Notes under the pieces: generated by a model
Told to the model about the DNA's origin: nothing
The model's input: only the letters and a program-made list of their open reading frames with translations
Database searches by the model: none
Made by a program: the position numbers and the translations under genes
Shown: positions 24,866 to 36,635 of the stretch, in pieces
Layout of the letters: every line of letters starts with the position of its first letter
How positions within the stretch are numbered: the stretch's first letter is position 1
NCBI GenBank assembly: GCA_022579005.1
Contig: MU401461.1
Location: 124,001-188,000, forward strand
DNA length: 64,000 nucleotides
Direction: 5' to 3'
Origin: Poronia punctata
Lineage: Eukaryota; Ascomycota; Sordariomycetes; Xylariales; Xylariaceae

Positions 24866-25398
24866 CAAATCGTGAGACGATCTCCAGGCAGACATGATCA
24901 GCTGCGCGTCCTATAGCAAAGACAGTACTAATTCTAAGACGGTCTGTTACTTTAAAGATCGTCTCTAAATAAAGACCGTTTTAAAAAAAATTATAAATTA
25001 AAAAAGAAATATTTTTATAGCTATATTTTATACTGTATATATATAGTATATATAACTTATTATTATTATTTATACTATATTTTATTTTTAATAGGTTTTT
25101 TTTTTCTTTTTTTTTTTATAAGGGTTAAGGTTTAAATAAGTAGTTTATATATATTATATTATTATTATATACTAAGCACTTAACTACTATACTACGTAAG
25201 TTAATTAATTACATATATACGCAAAGGGTTAATTATTATTATACCTTAAAAGCAATTATAAATGCAATTATAATTATAGTTATAAGTATAGGTATAGGTA
25301 TAGTTTAATTTAGCTGCGCAGGCTAGCCCTTAGTATAGCTAGATCTAGCTGCGCAGGCAGGGATTCTTTTTAGCTAAGTTAGCTGCAAAGGTATAAGT

Positions 25399-25696
25399 TA
25401 TAATAATTAGTAAGGCTTAATAGCTATATATTAATGCTATATAAAAGATTTTAAGTTAAAAAGAAAAAAAAGAAACTAGCTACGCTAAAATCTATTTTTT
25501 TATTACTTATATATAAATACTTAGCTAAAAATATAAGTATATAATTAATTAAATTATTTTATTAAGTAAGTCTAGCTAAGCAAAAGCAATATTTAGTACT
25601 ATTTTAAACCTACTTTATAATAATATATATAGTTTATAGGTTATATAACTATTTTTTTAGTTATATAACTTTAAACTAATAAATATAGCTATTATA
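25399..25696 (-). repeat. 3' LTR (left copy) of the nested retrotransposon
   Basis: It is 298 bp and equal in length to the right copy. It begins tataataatt, where TG would be expected, consistent with a G-to-A change, and ends tattata. It carries A or T at most of the roughly 30 sites that differ from the right copy, and all those differences are transitions. Confidence 0.85.
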
Positions 25697-27949
25697 CTAC
25701 TTTTTTTTAAAACTAAAGCTAAGGTATAAAGTACTTAAGCTAAGGTTTTTTTTATTATAAAAGTTACTAAAAATGCTGCTTAAAAGCTAATACTTTTTTT
25801 TTATTTAAAGCTAATATTTTTTTTTTTTTAATATTAATATAAAAAATGTTTTTAATAACTTACTATATTTATATACTTTATAGTAAGTTTTTTTTATAAA
25901 TATATACTTAGTTAACTTTTTTTATTTTAGTAAAAATATTAAATTATAAGTTAGTTTAATTAAGTTATAATATAAATAATTTATTAAATATAATATAACT
26001 AAATATAAACTTTTATTTTTATATTTTTAACTTAAATAAAGCTAGTAAGTAAATAAAAGCTAAAAGTTTATAAAGCATTAAAGCTTAAGTATAGCGTTTT
26101 ATAATAAGTTGCTTATTTTTATAAACAGCTTTAAAGTTATTTAAATAGTTTTTTAGTATTATATTTGCTACTATAGCATATAGCTATTTATTAAAACGTA
26201 CTAAAAGTTTAAAAGCTAAAAAGTAGCTATTATAAAAGTTTTTTAAAGCTATTAGTATATTTTTAAAGTTGCTAGCAAAGTATTAGGCATTATTTAAATT
26301 ATATTTAATTTAGTTTACTTAATACTAAAAATGCTTATAGCGCTTAAAAAGTTTAAATTTTAAAACTTACTATACTTTATATTTAAGCTTTTTATTAATT
26401 TTTTTAAGTTTTAAAAAAAGTTAAATTTACTAAAGCAAAAAGTTATTAAAAGCTTTATATAGCTAATTAGTATAAAAAAAGTTTTATATTTTATAAGTTA
26501 GCAATAGATTTAAAATATAACTATAGCTTTTTTTTTTAAAGATTTTAAATAAACTAACTTATTAAAAATTTATATAAGTAATAAAAGCTATTATAGCAAA
26601 ACTTTTTTTTTTAAAAAAAACCTAGTTATAAATAAAAAAGTTTACTTTTTATTTTTTTTTATTAGCTTAAACTTTTTACTATTTTTAAGTTTTTTAAGCA
26701 AATTTATAAGCTAAGTTTTAAACTTTATAAGTTTGCTTTATTAACTTTATTATATACTTAGCTAGCTTATTAGTTATATTATTAAATAGCACTAAAAGCG
26801 TTAAGTTAGTACGTAGCTTAACTTTAAAAGCTACTTTTAAAAAGCTTATACTTAATAATAAATAATATAATAAGTTATAAGCAAAATTAAAAGCAGCAGT
26901 ATAATTACTTTAATTATTTTAAAATTAATTAGTATAAAAGTAAAAATATTAATTTAGCTAATAGTTAATAACTTTAATAGCGCTTTAAATTTATAAGTAG
27001 TTAAAGCTATTTTAATAATATTTAGTACTTATTAAAATGTTTAAAGCTTTTATTAACTATAAAATAAACTATTTTTTATTATTGCTAATTTAAGTGTTTA
27101 AAAGGTTAAAAAATTAATATAAGTAGTAATAGTACTTTTTAGCTAGTATTTTAATAATATTAGTTTTTTTACTTAAAATAGTAGTAATTAAGCAGCTAAA
27201 CGTATTAATAAAGCACTATATATAGTTATAGCTATACTTATTTTTTAGCATATTTTTTTTATTAATTATAATAATATTTTATATATACTAAAAAAAAGGT
27301 AATAAGTATAAAAAGCTTAGTATTTTATTATAAAGGTTTTTATTACGTTAACAATTTTAATAGTTATAAATATATTACTAAGTATTTTTTTTAAAATTAA
27401 GCTAGTAGTAGTTAATTAAAAAAGCTTAAATTGTTTTGTTTTAGCTATTATAAGCTTAAAACTTAAGCATATAAGCTTTTTAAATTAAAGCTGTTTAAAA
27501 AAATATTAAGCTATTTTAAATAGTAGCTAAAATAACTAGCTTTTTTTTATAAGTACTTAGTTTTTAAAGTTAGTTTTTTTTAATAATTAAGTTAACTAAC
27601 TTTAGTTTTTTTAGTATTATTAAAAGCAAAGGTATAAAAAACAGTTAAACTTTAATAAAAGCAATTATAGTTTAAAAGTAAAAGCTTATAATATTTTTTA
27701 AAAAAATTAAAGTAAGTATTTAGTTTTTTTTCTTTTAAGCTTTAATAGTAAAAAAGTTAGTAGTTTTATAAAATAGTGCATTAATAATTATATTTTTCTT
27801 TTTTAAGCAATACTTTTACTTAATAATAAACTTATATAAAAAGTTTAGCTAAGCTACTTATTATAATTTTAAATAGCGTTTAATAAAAAAGTAAGTTAAA
27901 GCTTAGTAGTTAATAAAAATAATAATTTAAGTACTTAGCAATTTATTAT

Positions 27950-28800
27950 AAAAATAATTAAAAGTTTAAACTATAGCTAAAAACTTTTTATTTTATATTA
28001 AATAAGCTTGTTTAGTAAATATTATAGTTTTAAAAAAATAGCTAATAAGTTTTTATTTTTTATTAGGTTATAATTAAAAAATAATACTTTTAGTAGCGTT
28101 ATAAAATATATTAGCTTTTATTTAAGTAAAAAAACCTAGCTAAAAAAAAGCAAGTATTAATATAGTATAAGCTAGCTTTTTAAGTTAGTTAAAAAAAGCT
28201 TTTTATTTAAGGCTTAAAATAAAAGGTTTTTTTTTTTTTAAAAGTTAGTTTAGTAATTTAGTAGCTTTGTTAGCATAGTAAATAAATATATAAATATAGT
28301 TATAAAAACTAAAAAACAAACAAATAATAATAATATTATAAAGTTTTAAAAATTTTTATTTTATAATAGCTTTAGTTTTAACTAAGTTAATAAAAATGCT
28401 TTTGTTTACTTTAATAATTATACTTAAGTAGTTAACTTTTTTAGTATTAAATTAAAACTTATTAATATTGCTTTATAAGCTAGCAGTAAATAAGTAGCAA
28501 ATAACTTTTTTATAGTTTTTTTAGTATTAAGGCTTTTTTTATAAATAAACTAAAACGTTATTAATATAAGCGCTAGCGTACTAATTAAGTAAGTTTTATA
28601 GTTAAGTATTAATAAAAAACTGCTACTAAGCTAGTTTTATTTTTAGTTTAAATAATAAGACTTTTTATTAATAAGTACTTATATAAGTATAAAAAATAGT
28701 TAAATACTTAAAAAATAAAGTTATTTATAAGCAATAAAAAGCTTTAATAATATTAAACTTTAATATATAGTAAGCATTATAATAGTTAAAAATAGTTTTA
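27950..28800 (-). pseudogene. RIP-destroyed RT and RNase H of the nested element
   Basis: Read on the minus strand and ignoring stops, 28541-28568 gives YINNVLVYL at the position of the RT catalytic box, both catalytic Asp codons changed to Asn. It is preceded by LKFNIIKAFYCL and followed by KFNTKKVNYLSIIIKVNK. Further along, near 27957-28070, LISYFFKTIIFTKQAYLI and NKKFLAIV match the RNase H region. This places pol on the minus strand, in agreement with the polypurine tract. Integrase should lie at 26-27.8 kb but was not resolved. Confidence 0.7.
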
Positions 28801-31554
28801 TTAATATTTAAAGCAATAATAATATAGTTTTTAAAGTAATAGTTTTGCTAATAATAATTAATGCAAAACTGTTTTTTAATAAACTTTAGTTTAAAAGCAA
28901 AAAGTACAAAAGCTATATAAAGCTTTATATAAGGTTTAATAAAACTAAAAATAAAAAGTTTATTAATAGTTTTTTTTTTAAAAAAAATATATTTAATTAG
29001 TATTTAAAACTAAAAAAAACTAGTAAAAAGCACTTTATTAGTTAATTTTAATTTTATGTTAAAGCTAAAGCAAAAAAAAGATAAGGTGTTAGCTTTTTTT
29101 TTAAAAAAAAAACTTTTTAAGTAAGCAAGTTAAAATAAGATTAACTAATGTACTTAAGCAATATATTTTAGGTTTTTATTTATAAAAAACTTAATAAGGC
29201 TTATAGTTAAAAAAAAAGTATTAATTTAAGCTAATAGGCTTTAAAGTTACTTTATATACTTAATAAGTATTAGCTTACTTAAATTTAGTAGTTTTAAAAA
29301 CTTTTATTTTTAAGTATATGCTAGGTACTAAATAAATATAGTAATTAAAATAATAGCTTTTTAGTTATTTTTATTAACTAAGTTAAAAAGTTAAATAGTA
29401 GCTATAATAAAGCAAATAAAAGGCTTGTTGCGTTATAATAGCTAATAGTGCTAATTTAGTTTAGCATTTTAGTAGTTAATATTTTATTAGTAAGCAAGTT
29501 GCTTAGTTAGTATAACTAAGTTTTTTTTTACTAAAAAGATTATAAGTAAGTATATAGTAAAAGGTAAGGTTTTTTTAAGCTATAATAATTAGTAGTATTT
29601 ATAATTTAAAGTAATAAAGTGTTTAGCTATTTATTATAAACTAATAATAACTTTATTATTAATATTAATAATTTAAAAAGTTTAATTAATAAATTAATAA
29701 TTATTAATTTTTAAGCTAGCTATTAGCGTTTAAAAAATAGTGCTAATAAGTTAGCTTTTATAGTTAAGAAATTAAATAAGCTTTTTTAAATAAGTTAATA
29801 AAGCTTTAAGTTATTTATAAAATAGTAAAGCTAGCAAAGTATTAATAAAAAAGTAAGCATTTGTTTTAATATTATATAAAGCAATAGTTTATATTTTAAA
29901 GCTATTAATTTAAATTTAAATAAGATGTTTAAATTTAATAGTTTTATTTTTGCTACTTAATTTAGCTATAGTAAATATATAAGCTATTATAAAAACTTAG
30001 AGCAGCTGGGCTAGTTTTTTAATTTATTAAATAAAGTAATTTTTAAAAAAGCTATTTTTTTAATTAAAGCATTTTTTTTTACTTTTTTTATTAGTTTAGC
30101 AAAAAAAGCGTTAACTTAAAGTTAAAAATAGTTTTTAATTATATAGCTTTTTTTATTATAGTTAAAGTAAATATTATTTTTTTAGTAAACTTTTTTTTTA
30201 GTTTTAAATAGTTGCTTATAAATAGCAAGCTTTAAAGTAAAAATAAAAGGTTTTTAGTTTAAAGTTATGCTTTTATAAAGTTATACTACTAGCTTAGCTT
30301 TAGCTTTTTGCTTTTAGTTTTTAACTTATTAATTAAGCATTTTTTTTTAAAAAAACTTGTAAAAGGTTTTATAAAAAACGCTTAGGTTATAAATATAAAA
30401 GCAAAAAATATAGCTAATTAAAATTTCTATACTATAGTATAGCTTTTTTTTTAAAAAAAAGTATAGTTTATAAGCTTAAACTAACAACTTAATAAAATAG
30501 CTAATATAAACTTAAATATTTTAAATAAAACAATTATTAAAGTTTATAGTAGTAAGCTTTTAAATAGTAGCTTTTACTTAGTTAACTAATTTATAAATAG
30601 TTTTAAAAACTTAAATTATTTTAGTAATATATATAAAGCTTATTTTATAGTTATAAGTACTAAAACGTACTTTAACTTGCTGCTAAAGCTAGCTAAAAAA
30701 GCATATAAATATATATTTTAATTATTATTTTTTGTTATAAAAAGTGCGTATATTAAAGTTAAGCTTTAAAATAATTATTTAAACTTAATTATTAAAGTTA
30801 TTAGTTTTTTTATTAAAAATTAAAAGTTTAAAACTTTTAGCTTAAGATTTTTTTTTAAAGTAAAAGTTTAATATATTAATTAAAGTAGTAATAAGCTAAA
30901 AAGTAAAGTTAGTAGCTAAGCTTTAGGCAATAAAAGTGCTTTTGCTAAAAGTATTGCTTAGTAAAGTAGTATATTTTTTAAAAGTTATAGTATAGTTACT
31001 AGCAAAAATGCTTTTTATATTAACTTGCATATTAATTTAGTTTAGCTTATTTTATATTTATTAAAATTTAGCTAAAAAAGCTTAAAAAGCTATAGTATTT
31101 AAGTTAGTTAAATTAAGTACTAAAGCTTATTTTTTAGTAAAAAAAATAAGCTAGTTAGCTATGCTAGTAATAAGAGCTACTAAAGTAGCAAAGTTGTTTA
31201 TAGCCTTTATAGTATTAGACTATTAATTAAATTTATTTTTTTTTTTTTATTAAAGTTAAAATTATTTCCTTTTTTTTTTTTTTTAACTTAAAGTTATTAA
31301 AAATAAAAGTATTAGTTATAGTAAAGAAACCGTTTTTTATAGTAATAAGTTAAGTTGCTTGCTATGCACTATAGTATATAAGGTTTTAAGTTAGTTAATT
31401 ATATATAAATATTAATTATATATATAAAGTTTAATTAAGTTAAGTTAATTTAAAGTTAATAATTTTATTTTTTAGCTACTAAATTTAATAAAAAGTATAA
31501 AGTAAGTAATAAATTAATTATATAAAAGCAATTAATTAATAAAACCTAAAATAG

Positions 31555-31852
31555 TATAATAATTAGTAAAGCTTAATAGCTATATATTAACGCTATATAA
31601 AAGATTTTAAGTTAAAAAGAAAAAAAAAAAACTAGCTACGCTAAAATTTATTTTCTTACTACTTATATATAAATACCTAGCTAAAAATATAAGTGTACAA
31701 CTAATTAAATTATTTTACTAAGTAGGTCTAGCTAAGCAAGGGCAATATTTAGTACTACTTTAAACCTACTTTGCAATAACGTATATAGTTTATAGGTTAT
31801 ATAACTATTTCCTTGGTTACGTGACCTTAGACTAACAAGCATGGCTATTACA
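31555..31852 (-). repeat. 5' LTR (right copy) of the nested retrotransposon
   Basis: It is 298 bp and ends tattaca. The last 60 bp keep many C and G bases (ccttggttacgtgacctt), so mutation fades toward the right edge of the element. Confidence 0.85.
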
Positions 31853-31889
31853 TAGGTATAAGTCTAGCTACGTAAGTATAGGTCTAATT

Positions 31890-32185
31890 AAATCGGCTGC
31901 AAAGGTTAGCTGCAAAGGTTAGCTGCAAAGGTTAGCTGTAAAGGTATAAGTCTAATTAAATTAGCTATAAAGGTGTAGGTCTAGCTAGATTAGCTGCAAA
32001 AGTATTAAAATAGCTACAAAGGTATTAAAATAGCTATAAAGGTGTTAAAATAGCTGCAAAGGTGTTAAAATAGCTATAAAAGTGTTAAAATAGCTTTAAA
32101 GGTGTTAAAATAGCTGCAAAGGTGTTAAAATAGCTGTAAAGATATAAGTATAGCTATAAAAGTATTAAAATAGCTATGCTAACTA
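31890..32185 (+). repeat. Minisatellite inside the TIR element
   Basis: Tandem ggttagctgcaaa units (about 13 bp, 4 copies near 31893-31950) pass into about nine copies of a 20-bp unit, ttaaaatagctgcaaaggtg, with C/T and G/A variants between copies. Confidence 0.75.
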
Positions 32186-32471
32186 GGTATAAAATATAAG
32201 TATATTATATAGGTAAGTAGGTAAGTAAGTAGGTAAATAGGTCTATAATAGGCAAAGACCACTTTAGCTAGCAAAAACTACTTTAGCTGCTAAAACTATT
32301 TTTAGCTAGCAAAGACCGTTTTATTTAGCTTAAAATCGTTTTTATTTTTAAAGATTATATCTATTAAAAGACTATTTAATTAAAAAAAACAGTATACTAT
32401 AAAAAAACATTATTATAATTGTCTTAAATTATAAAAACAGTTATAAAAATTTCAAAACAGTGCTAAAAGCT

Positions 32472-32519
32472 TAGATCATTACGGTGATCGTCTCTAATTA
32501 AGGGCACCACACGGTAATG
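32472..32519 (-). repeat. Right terminal inverted repeat of the TIR element
   Basis: On the minus strand it begins cattaccgtgtggtgccct and continues to gacgatcaccgtaatgatc. TA follows at 32520-32521. Confidence 0.75.
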
Positions 32520-32521
32520 TA

Positions 32522-33117
32522 CCTAATGTGGGGGCGATTTTGGGGCTACATACAATCGGTCAACAATGAGGTAGCCGTATTGTCGCTACCTACATGTACC
32601 TTTGTTACTGTATGATGAAATAATACTCAGGCGCCATATGCCTTGTTGTTTGTACGGTTTTTGATTGTGAGTGCAAGCTTACAAGTAATAGATGTATTGA
32701 ACTTGTACCTGAGAGTAGCCTACCTACATGTAGACTTGGAAGCAGAACAATGAAAAGGAAGGCACGAGTATCTGTATACATTTAATGTTGGTAAAGACGT
32801 CACGTATAAGCAGACCCCATATATTGCCCTAAATGGGACTGCTTGACTGCCTATCAGGTTAGCCTAGACTTTCTGTCTTTTACCTAGCTGGTCCTTAAAA
32901 GCAGATTTCAATACCAAGCTGACATAAGCAACCAAATAAATTCAATACAACAAGAACGGTAAGACCGGCCGACTGATATTAATAGGCTTTCTTTATTAAC
33001 TGGCATTCATATATCGGTTCTGTCCCAAGGTTACATGGAATGATTACACATACATAGATTTAACATTAGTACATTCCATCCAGCATACCCGGCCAAATAC
33101 GAGGACAACAGACCCAT
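32522..33117. other. Intergenic region
   Basis: Normal composition resumes. It holds TACATGTA at 32591-32598 and 32725-32732, and no gene. Confidence 0.5.
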
Positions 33118-35006
33118 TTAATCAACCATTGCAGCCAAAACAGCCATGACAGCACCGTATAGTCCAAGGCAAACACAGGTCTCTTGACTGGCCTGCAGCC
33201 CGATGACCTTTCCTTGAACTAAACCCCCGAGTGTCCCGGCACCAACTAGAGTGACAACCGTCATCCGTCCCACAAACCCGGGAATGACTAGGAATGTCAT
33301 GATGGGTAGTACAATAGCTACAGCTACTGCCGCCGATATGTGTATCAACCATTTAGGTTGGGTTTGTTGTATCTTGTGCGGGTGCGGCTGCTGCTGCTGC
33401 TGCTGCTCTTGGGCCGGACGGACACTTTTCCCTCCATCCTGAGATTGAGATATAATATCGGACCGAGAGAAAGCCGATGATCGACGTCGTTTACGAAGCC
33501 CACCATAGTCGGACCGTGAAATTGGCGTTTCTACATCCTGTTCGTCTATTGACACATCCTCATCCCCAGCTTCATCTTCATCGTTATATCCGAGGCAGAC
33601 GAGATCGTCAGTTGCGTCAAGAAACCGTGTTTCCATGTCGACAATCGGCGCGTATTTTCCGAGATAATTTCGGTAAGACTGTACCTCGGCCTGGGTCGGG
33701 CCGGACAGGTATTGTGTGTCTCTAAAAGAGGATAACACTCGATCTGGATAACAACTATTAACGGTGTGAAGGTCCAGGGTATAATCTTGTTATGCTTACT
33801 ATACTGTTCTAGCTTGAAACCGATCTTGCCTAGAATGTCTGTTTTGAGCCACTGAAGTTCACCTCCAGACATGTACTCGCCTCGTCGCGATGCCGGAAGG
33901 ATACAATTTGGTAACCGTCTATTCTGTGTATCGGTGGCATCGAGACGATGCAGCTGTTCTTCCAGTTCGCAAATCTCGTCCTGGAGATGAAGCAAGAGCC
34001 GATGGTTTAATGCCTCGAACTTTCGGTACATGGGCCGAAGACGTGGTCCCTTCCGGTCCAACCACGAGGTGGACAATTTCGAGGCTAATAACTCATAGCC
34101 AGTCATCGGTAGCTTTTCCGCTCTCGGAAGCGGCTTAGCAAACTGTTGGTTTGGTACGCGGGGTGTAAGATCCTCGGGTGGTATGTGGGGATGTTGGATA
34201 TTCCCGCGTGACATCTCAGGCGTCCCATAACTTCGTTTCCTCAGTTTATCTGGTCTGTTCCGGCCGTCCTTCTCGATGGATGGACGACCTCTAGGCTCAC
34301 CGTCTACACTATGTTCGGGACTGGTGCTTCGGTCGGTTTCATGATCGCCAAAGATCTCGAAAATGTCATCGCGGAAGCTGCTACTAGTCCCCGAAGAGGC
34401 ACTTTGGGTTGAGGGCGATGAAGTGCTTTTCGTCGCCTCTGGTGACGTTTTTGAAGAAGACTCTTTTGCCGAACGCTGTGCGTTCTCGGATGTTATTTGC
34501 GGCGAGTCCGAATCCAGAAAACTCATGACGTTGGGTCTGTCGACGGGATGCCTCCTTGTTTTGGATGTAGTGCCCTTTCCTTGGGTATCTCGCTTCCCCT
34601 GTGTGATTGTTTCGCTACTCCCACTCGAACCTTCCGATTCTCCTTTGGTTGGACCTATTGAATGGCCACGCTTGGCCGCTGGCGACCTAGAAAGCGACTT
34701 CTTCTCCCTTTGCAGGATCCTTACGGGGCTGCGAACGTCATCGGTAGCCCCGCCAGAGACAACTTCAATAGACGACGGTTCTTCTTGGTCTTTATGTTTA
34801 GATATCGGCTTCGAAGGCTGATTCTCAGTCGTCTCCTCGCCAAACACGATGGCGGACTTCCTTCGTGCCTTTTTAGTATTGCCAGGAGTAGTAGTATGCT
34901 CAACACCCTGTTCCAACACTTGGCTCCGCGGCCTCTCCTTTCTGTTGTAGGTGGAACGAAATGCCAGAGGCGAGTCCTGGCGCATAGGACTACCGTTATC
35001 AGCCAT
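33118..35006 (-). CDS. DUF6594-type membrane protein
   Basis: Two exons (33800-35006, 33118-33743) with a 56-bp intron encode 610 aa. The junction gives EQYNRVLSSFRDTQYLSGP. Residues 1-300 are Ser/Thr/Lys/Glu-rich and disordered. The conserved part begins MTGYELLASKLSTSWLDRKG and includes RKFEALNHRLLLHLQDEICE and GGELQWLKTDILGKIGFKL, typical of the DUF6594 family. The C-terminus has three likely transmembrane helices (WLIHISAAVAVAIVLPIMTF; a Gly-rich second; a third ending VLAAMVD), with a poly-Gln stretch before them. The family is abundant in filamentous fungi and has no assigned biochemical function. It lies just right of the nested transposon. Confidence 0.8.
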
Positions 35007-36635
35007 GTCGAAGAACTGATACTTGGTTCGACTAAGCTACCTAGCTAGCGACCGGATGGATAGTATCGAGAGGAATATCGACTTTAGAAACGTAGAGTGT
35101 CAACTTTCAACACGTTTGAATGGATGCAGACAACAGAGGAAAAGACGTCTAGTTACAGCTATGTAGGACGTGCAAAACTCACTTTAGATGGTAAGGTAAT
35201 GCCCCGCGGCGTGTTGGTTTACAAGTAGGTACAGGGCTGTCAATTTTTGATTGGGTATTAAGAATAGCAAGTAGAAACCGGGCGATGAGATTGATTTAGA
35301 AACGCGATAGCAATGTTATGTTTATGATATTTGAAGCCTTAGCGTCGCATGCGCGAAAGATGAATGGATCAACAGCCTCGTGTCTAGCAGAGGGGGGGGG
35401 GGGATGAAGGTAGGTAGTAGCACAGGTCGCACTTAGGAATGTGTGCCACAAGTTGTCTGTGATGGTTGCGCGTGATGAACTAGATAGGCGCTTTTCCCTG
35501 CCTATGAATATTTATCAACCAGCTGGGGTGGACAAGACAGGAACAGAGAACGATGAGGTAGATGAGTTCTAGACAGAGCAGTCGAGTATCTACCTAGTTT
35601 CATAACGATTCATTTGCATCTACTGGTTATCAGCTTGGGGTTCTATTTCTATCTACCTAACCATAGGTATGTATCTTAGCCAGGCACACCTTTCCCTCCC
35701 CCTGGTGTCTGATATGACGACTTGTTGTTTCAAAAAGTGGGATGAGAAAGGAGTTCCCGCGTCCTCTCGACACACCAGTTCCCGTGATGGCTGCAAGAAG
35801 ACGCGCATGTGGCATGGTTGATTGGTTGATGAGATGGCGCTAGTTTTGTCTCCCAGGTAAATCTGACACCCCCGACATTGGGGGGATTTTGATCAGCGGA
35901 AGTAAGTAGGTATTCACTAGACTAGACTACGATATCCAGGGGGCCAGGGGCGTGGGTGGTTCTTGAGAAACGGTACGAGTAAGCGAGCACTGTTCTAACC
36001 TACATACCTACATAAATAACCCTTCTTCATCATGGGCTACGCAGTAGGTAGCGAGATGAGAAGCCACGAGCATGTAGGAAATCTATATTCTAGACTAGAC
36101 AAGGTTATTAGTTGTAGAGAAATGGTTTCATAGATGAAACCCATTTAGGCTTTTCGATCTGTCCATCTACATAGCATCACGATTGCCTGTTATTACACCA
36201 GGCACGTCAGGTTAGGGAGGTACTGGTAGGTAAGAAAGTATCCATCAGATGATCTATCTTTAGATAACTAGGACACAATGCGTTGGGGGACGAAACTCGA
36301 CGTTTGGTGTTGGACTCTTCTCAACTTGTACCTACGCGGGAGTATGTACATATAAATTTACCTCTTTTAACATCTCCTGCTCGGAGGTCCGGCGGGCGGG
36401 TCATACGATACGATATGCCCATGTGCAGGTGGGGGAGATTTTATGGGCGAAAAAAGCGGAAACTGGGGAAATACCTCTAGCCATATCTAGTTTAGACTAA
36501 ACAGTAACATGCTGCAACCGCCGCATCACGTTATACACGTAAAGAAAAAAGCCATCACGAGCTGAAACGTGAAGATATCTACTTTTTAAAAAAATACTTT
36601 AGACCTCAAAGAGAGGTGGAGTAGAGAAGAATCCA
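35007..36635. other. Long intergenic region
   Basis: 1.6 kb between divergent genes. It contains a 12-G run (35392-35403) and many short tacctac/gtaggta motifs. The only ORFs start at non-ATG codons and look like noise. Confidence 0.5.

Larger units (their letters stand above)
25399..31852 (-). mobile_element. Complete RIP-mutated Ty3/gypsy LTR retrotransposon, nested
   Basis: The 6454-bp element is bounded by two direct 298-bp LTRs. It is flanked by 5-bp duplications, taagt (25394-25398) and taggt (31853-31857), which differ by one G/A transition. A polypyrimidine run (ctactttttttt) immediately inside the left LTR is the complement of a polypurine tract, which sets the element on the minus strand. 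RT and RNase H traces on the minus strand agree. No primer-binding site was recognised. The whole interior is A/T saturated and has no intact ORF. Confidence 0.85.
24818..32519. mobile_element. TIR DNA transposon (TA target duplication) split by an LTR retrotransposon
   Basis: The two ends are inverted: cattaccgtgtgg at 24818 and its complement ending at 32519. The first 13 bases are identical and about 47 bp are similar. Each end is flanked by TA (24816-24817 and 32520-32521), the Tc1/mariner-type target duplication. Without the inserted retrotransposon (25399-31852 plus one 5-bp duplication) the host element is about 1.24 kb. It carries no recognisable transposase, so it is probably non-autonomous. 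Subterminal AGACGATC/GATCGTCT motifs recur inside both ends. Both inner flanks carry the same agctgcaaaggt repeat family, supporting a single original element. Confidence 0.75.

Noticed and set aside
36283..36480. 65-codon frame upstream of GatB
   Set aside because: Begins at TTG; looks like intergenic noise.
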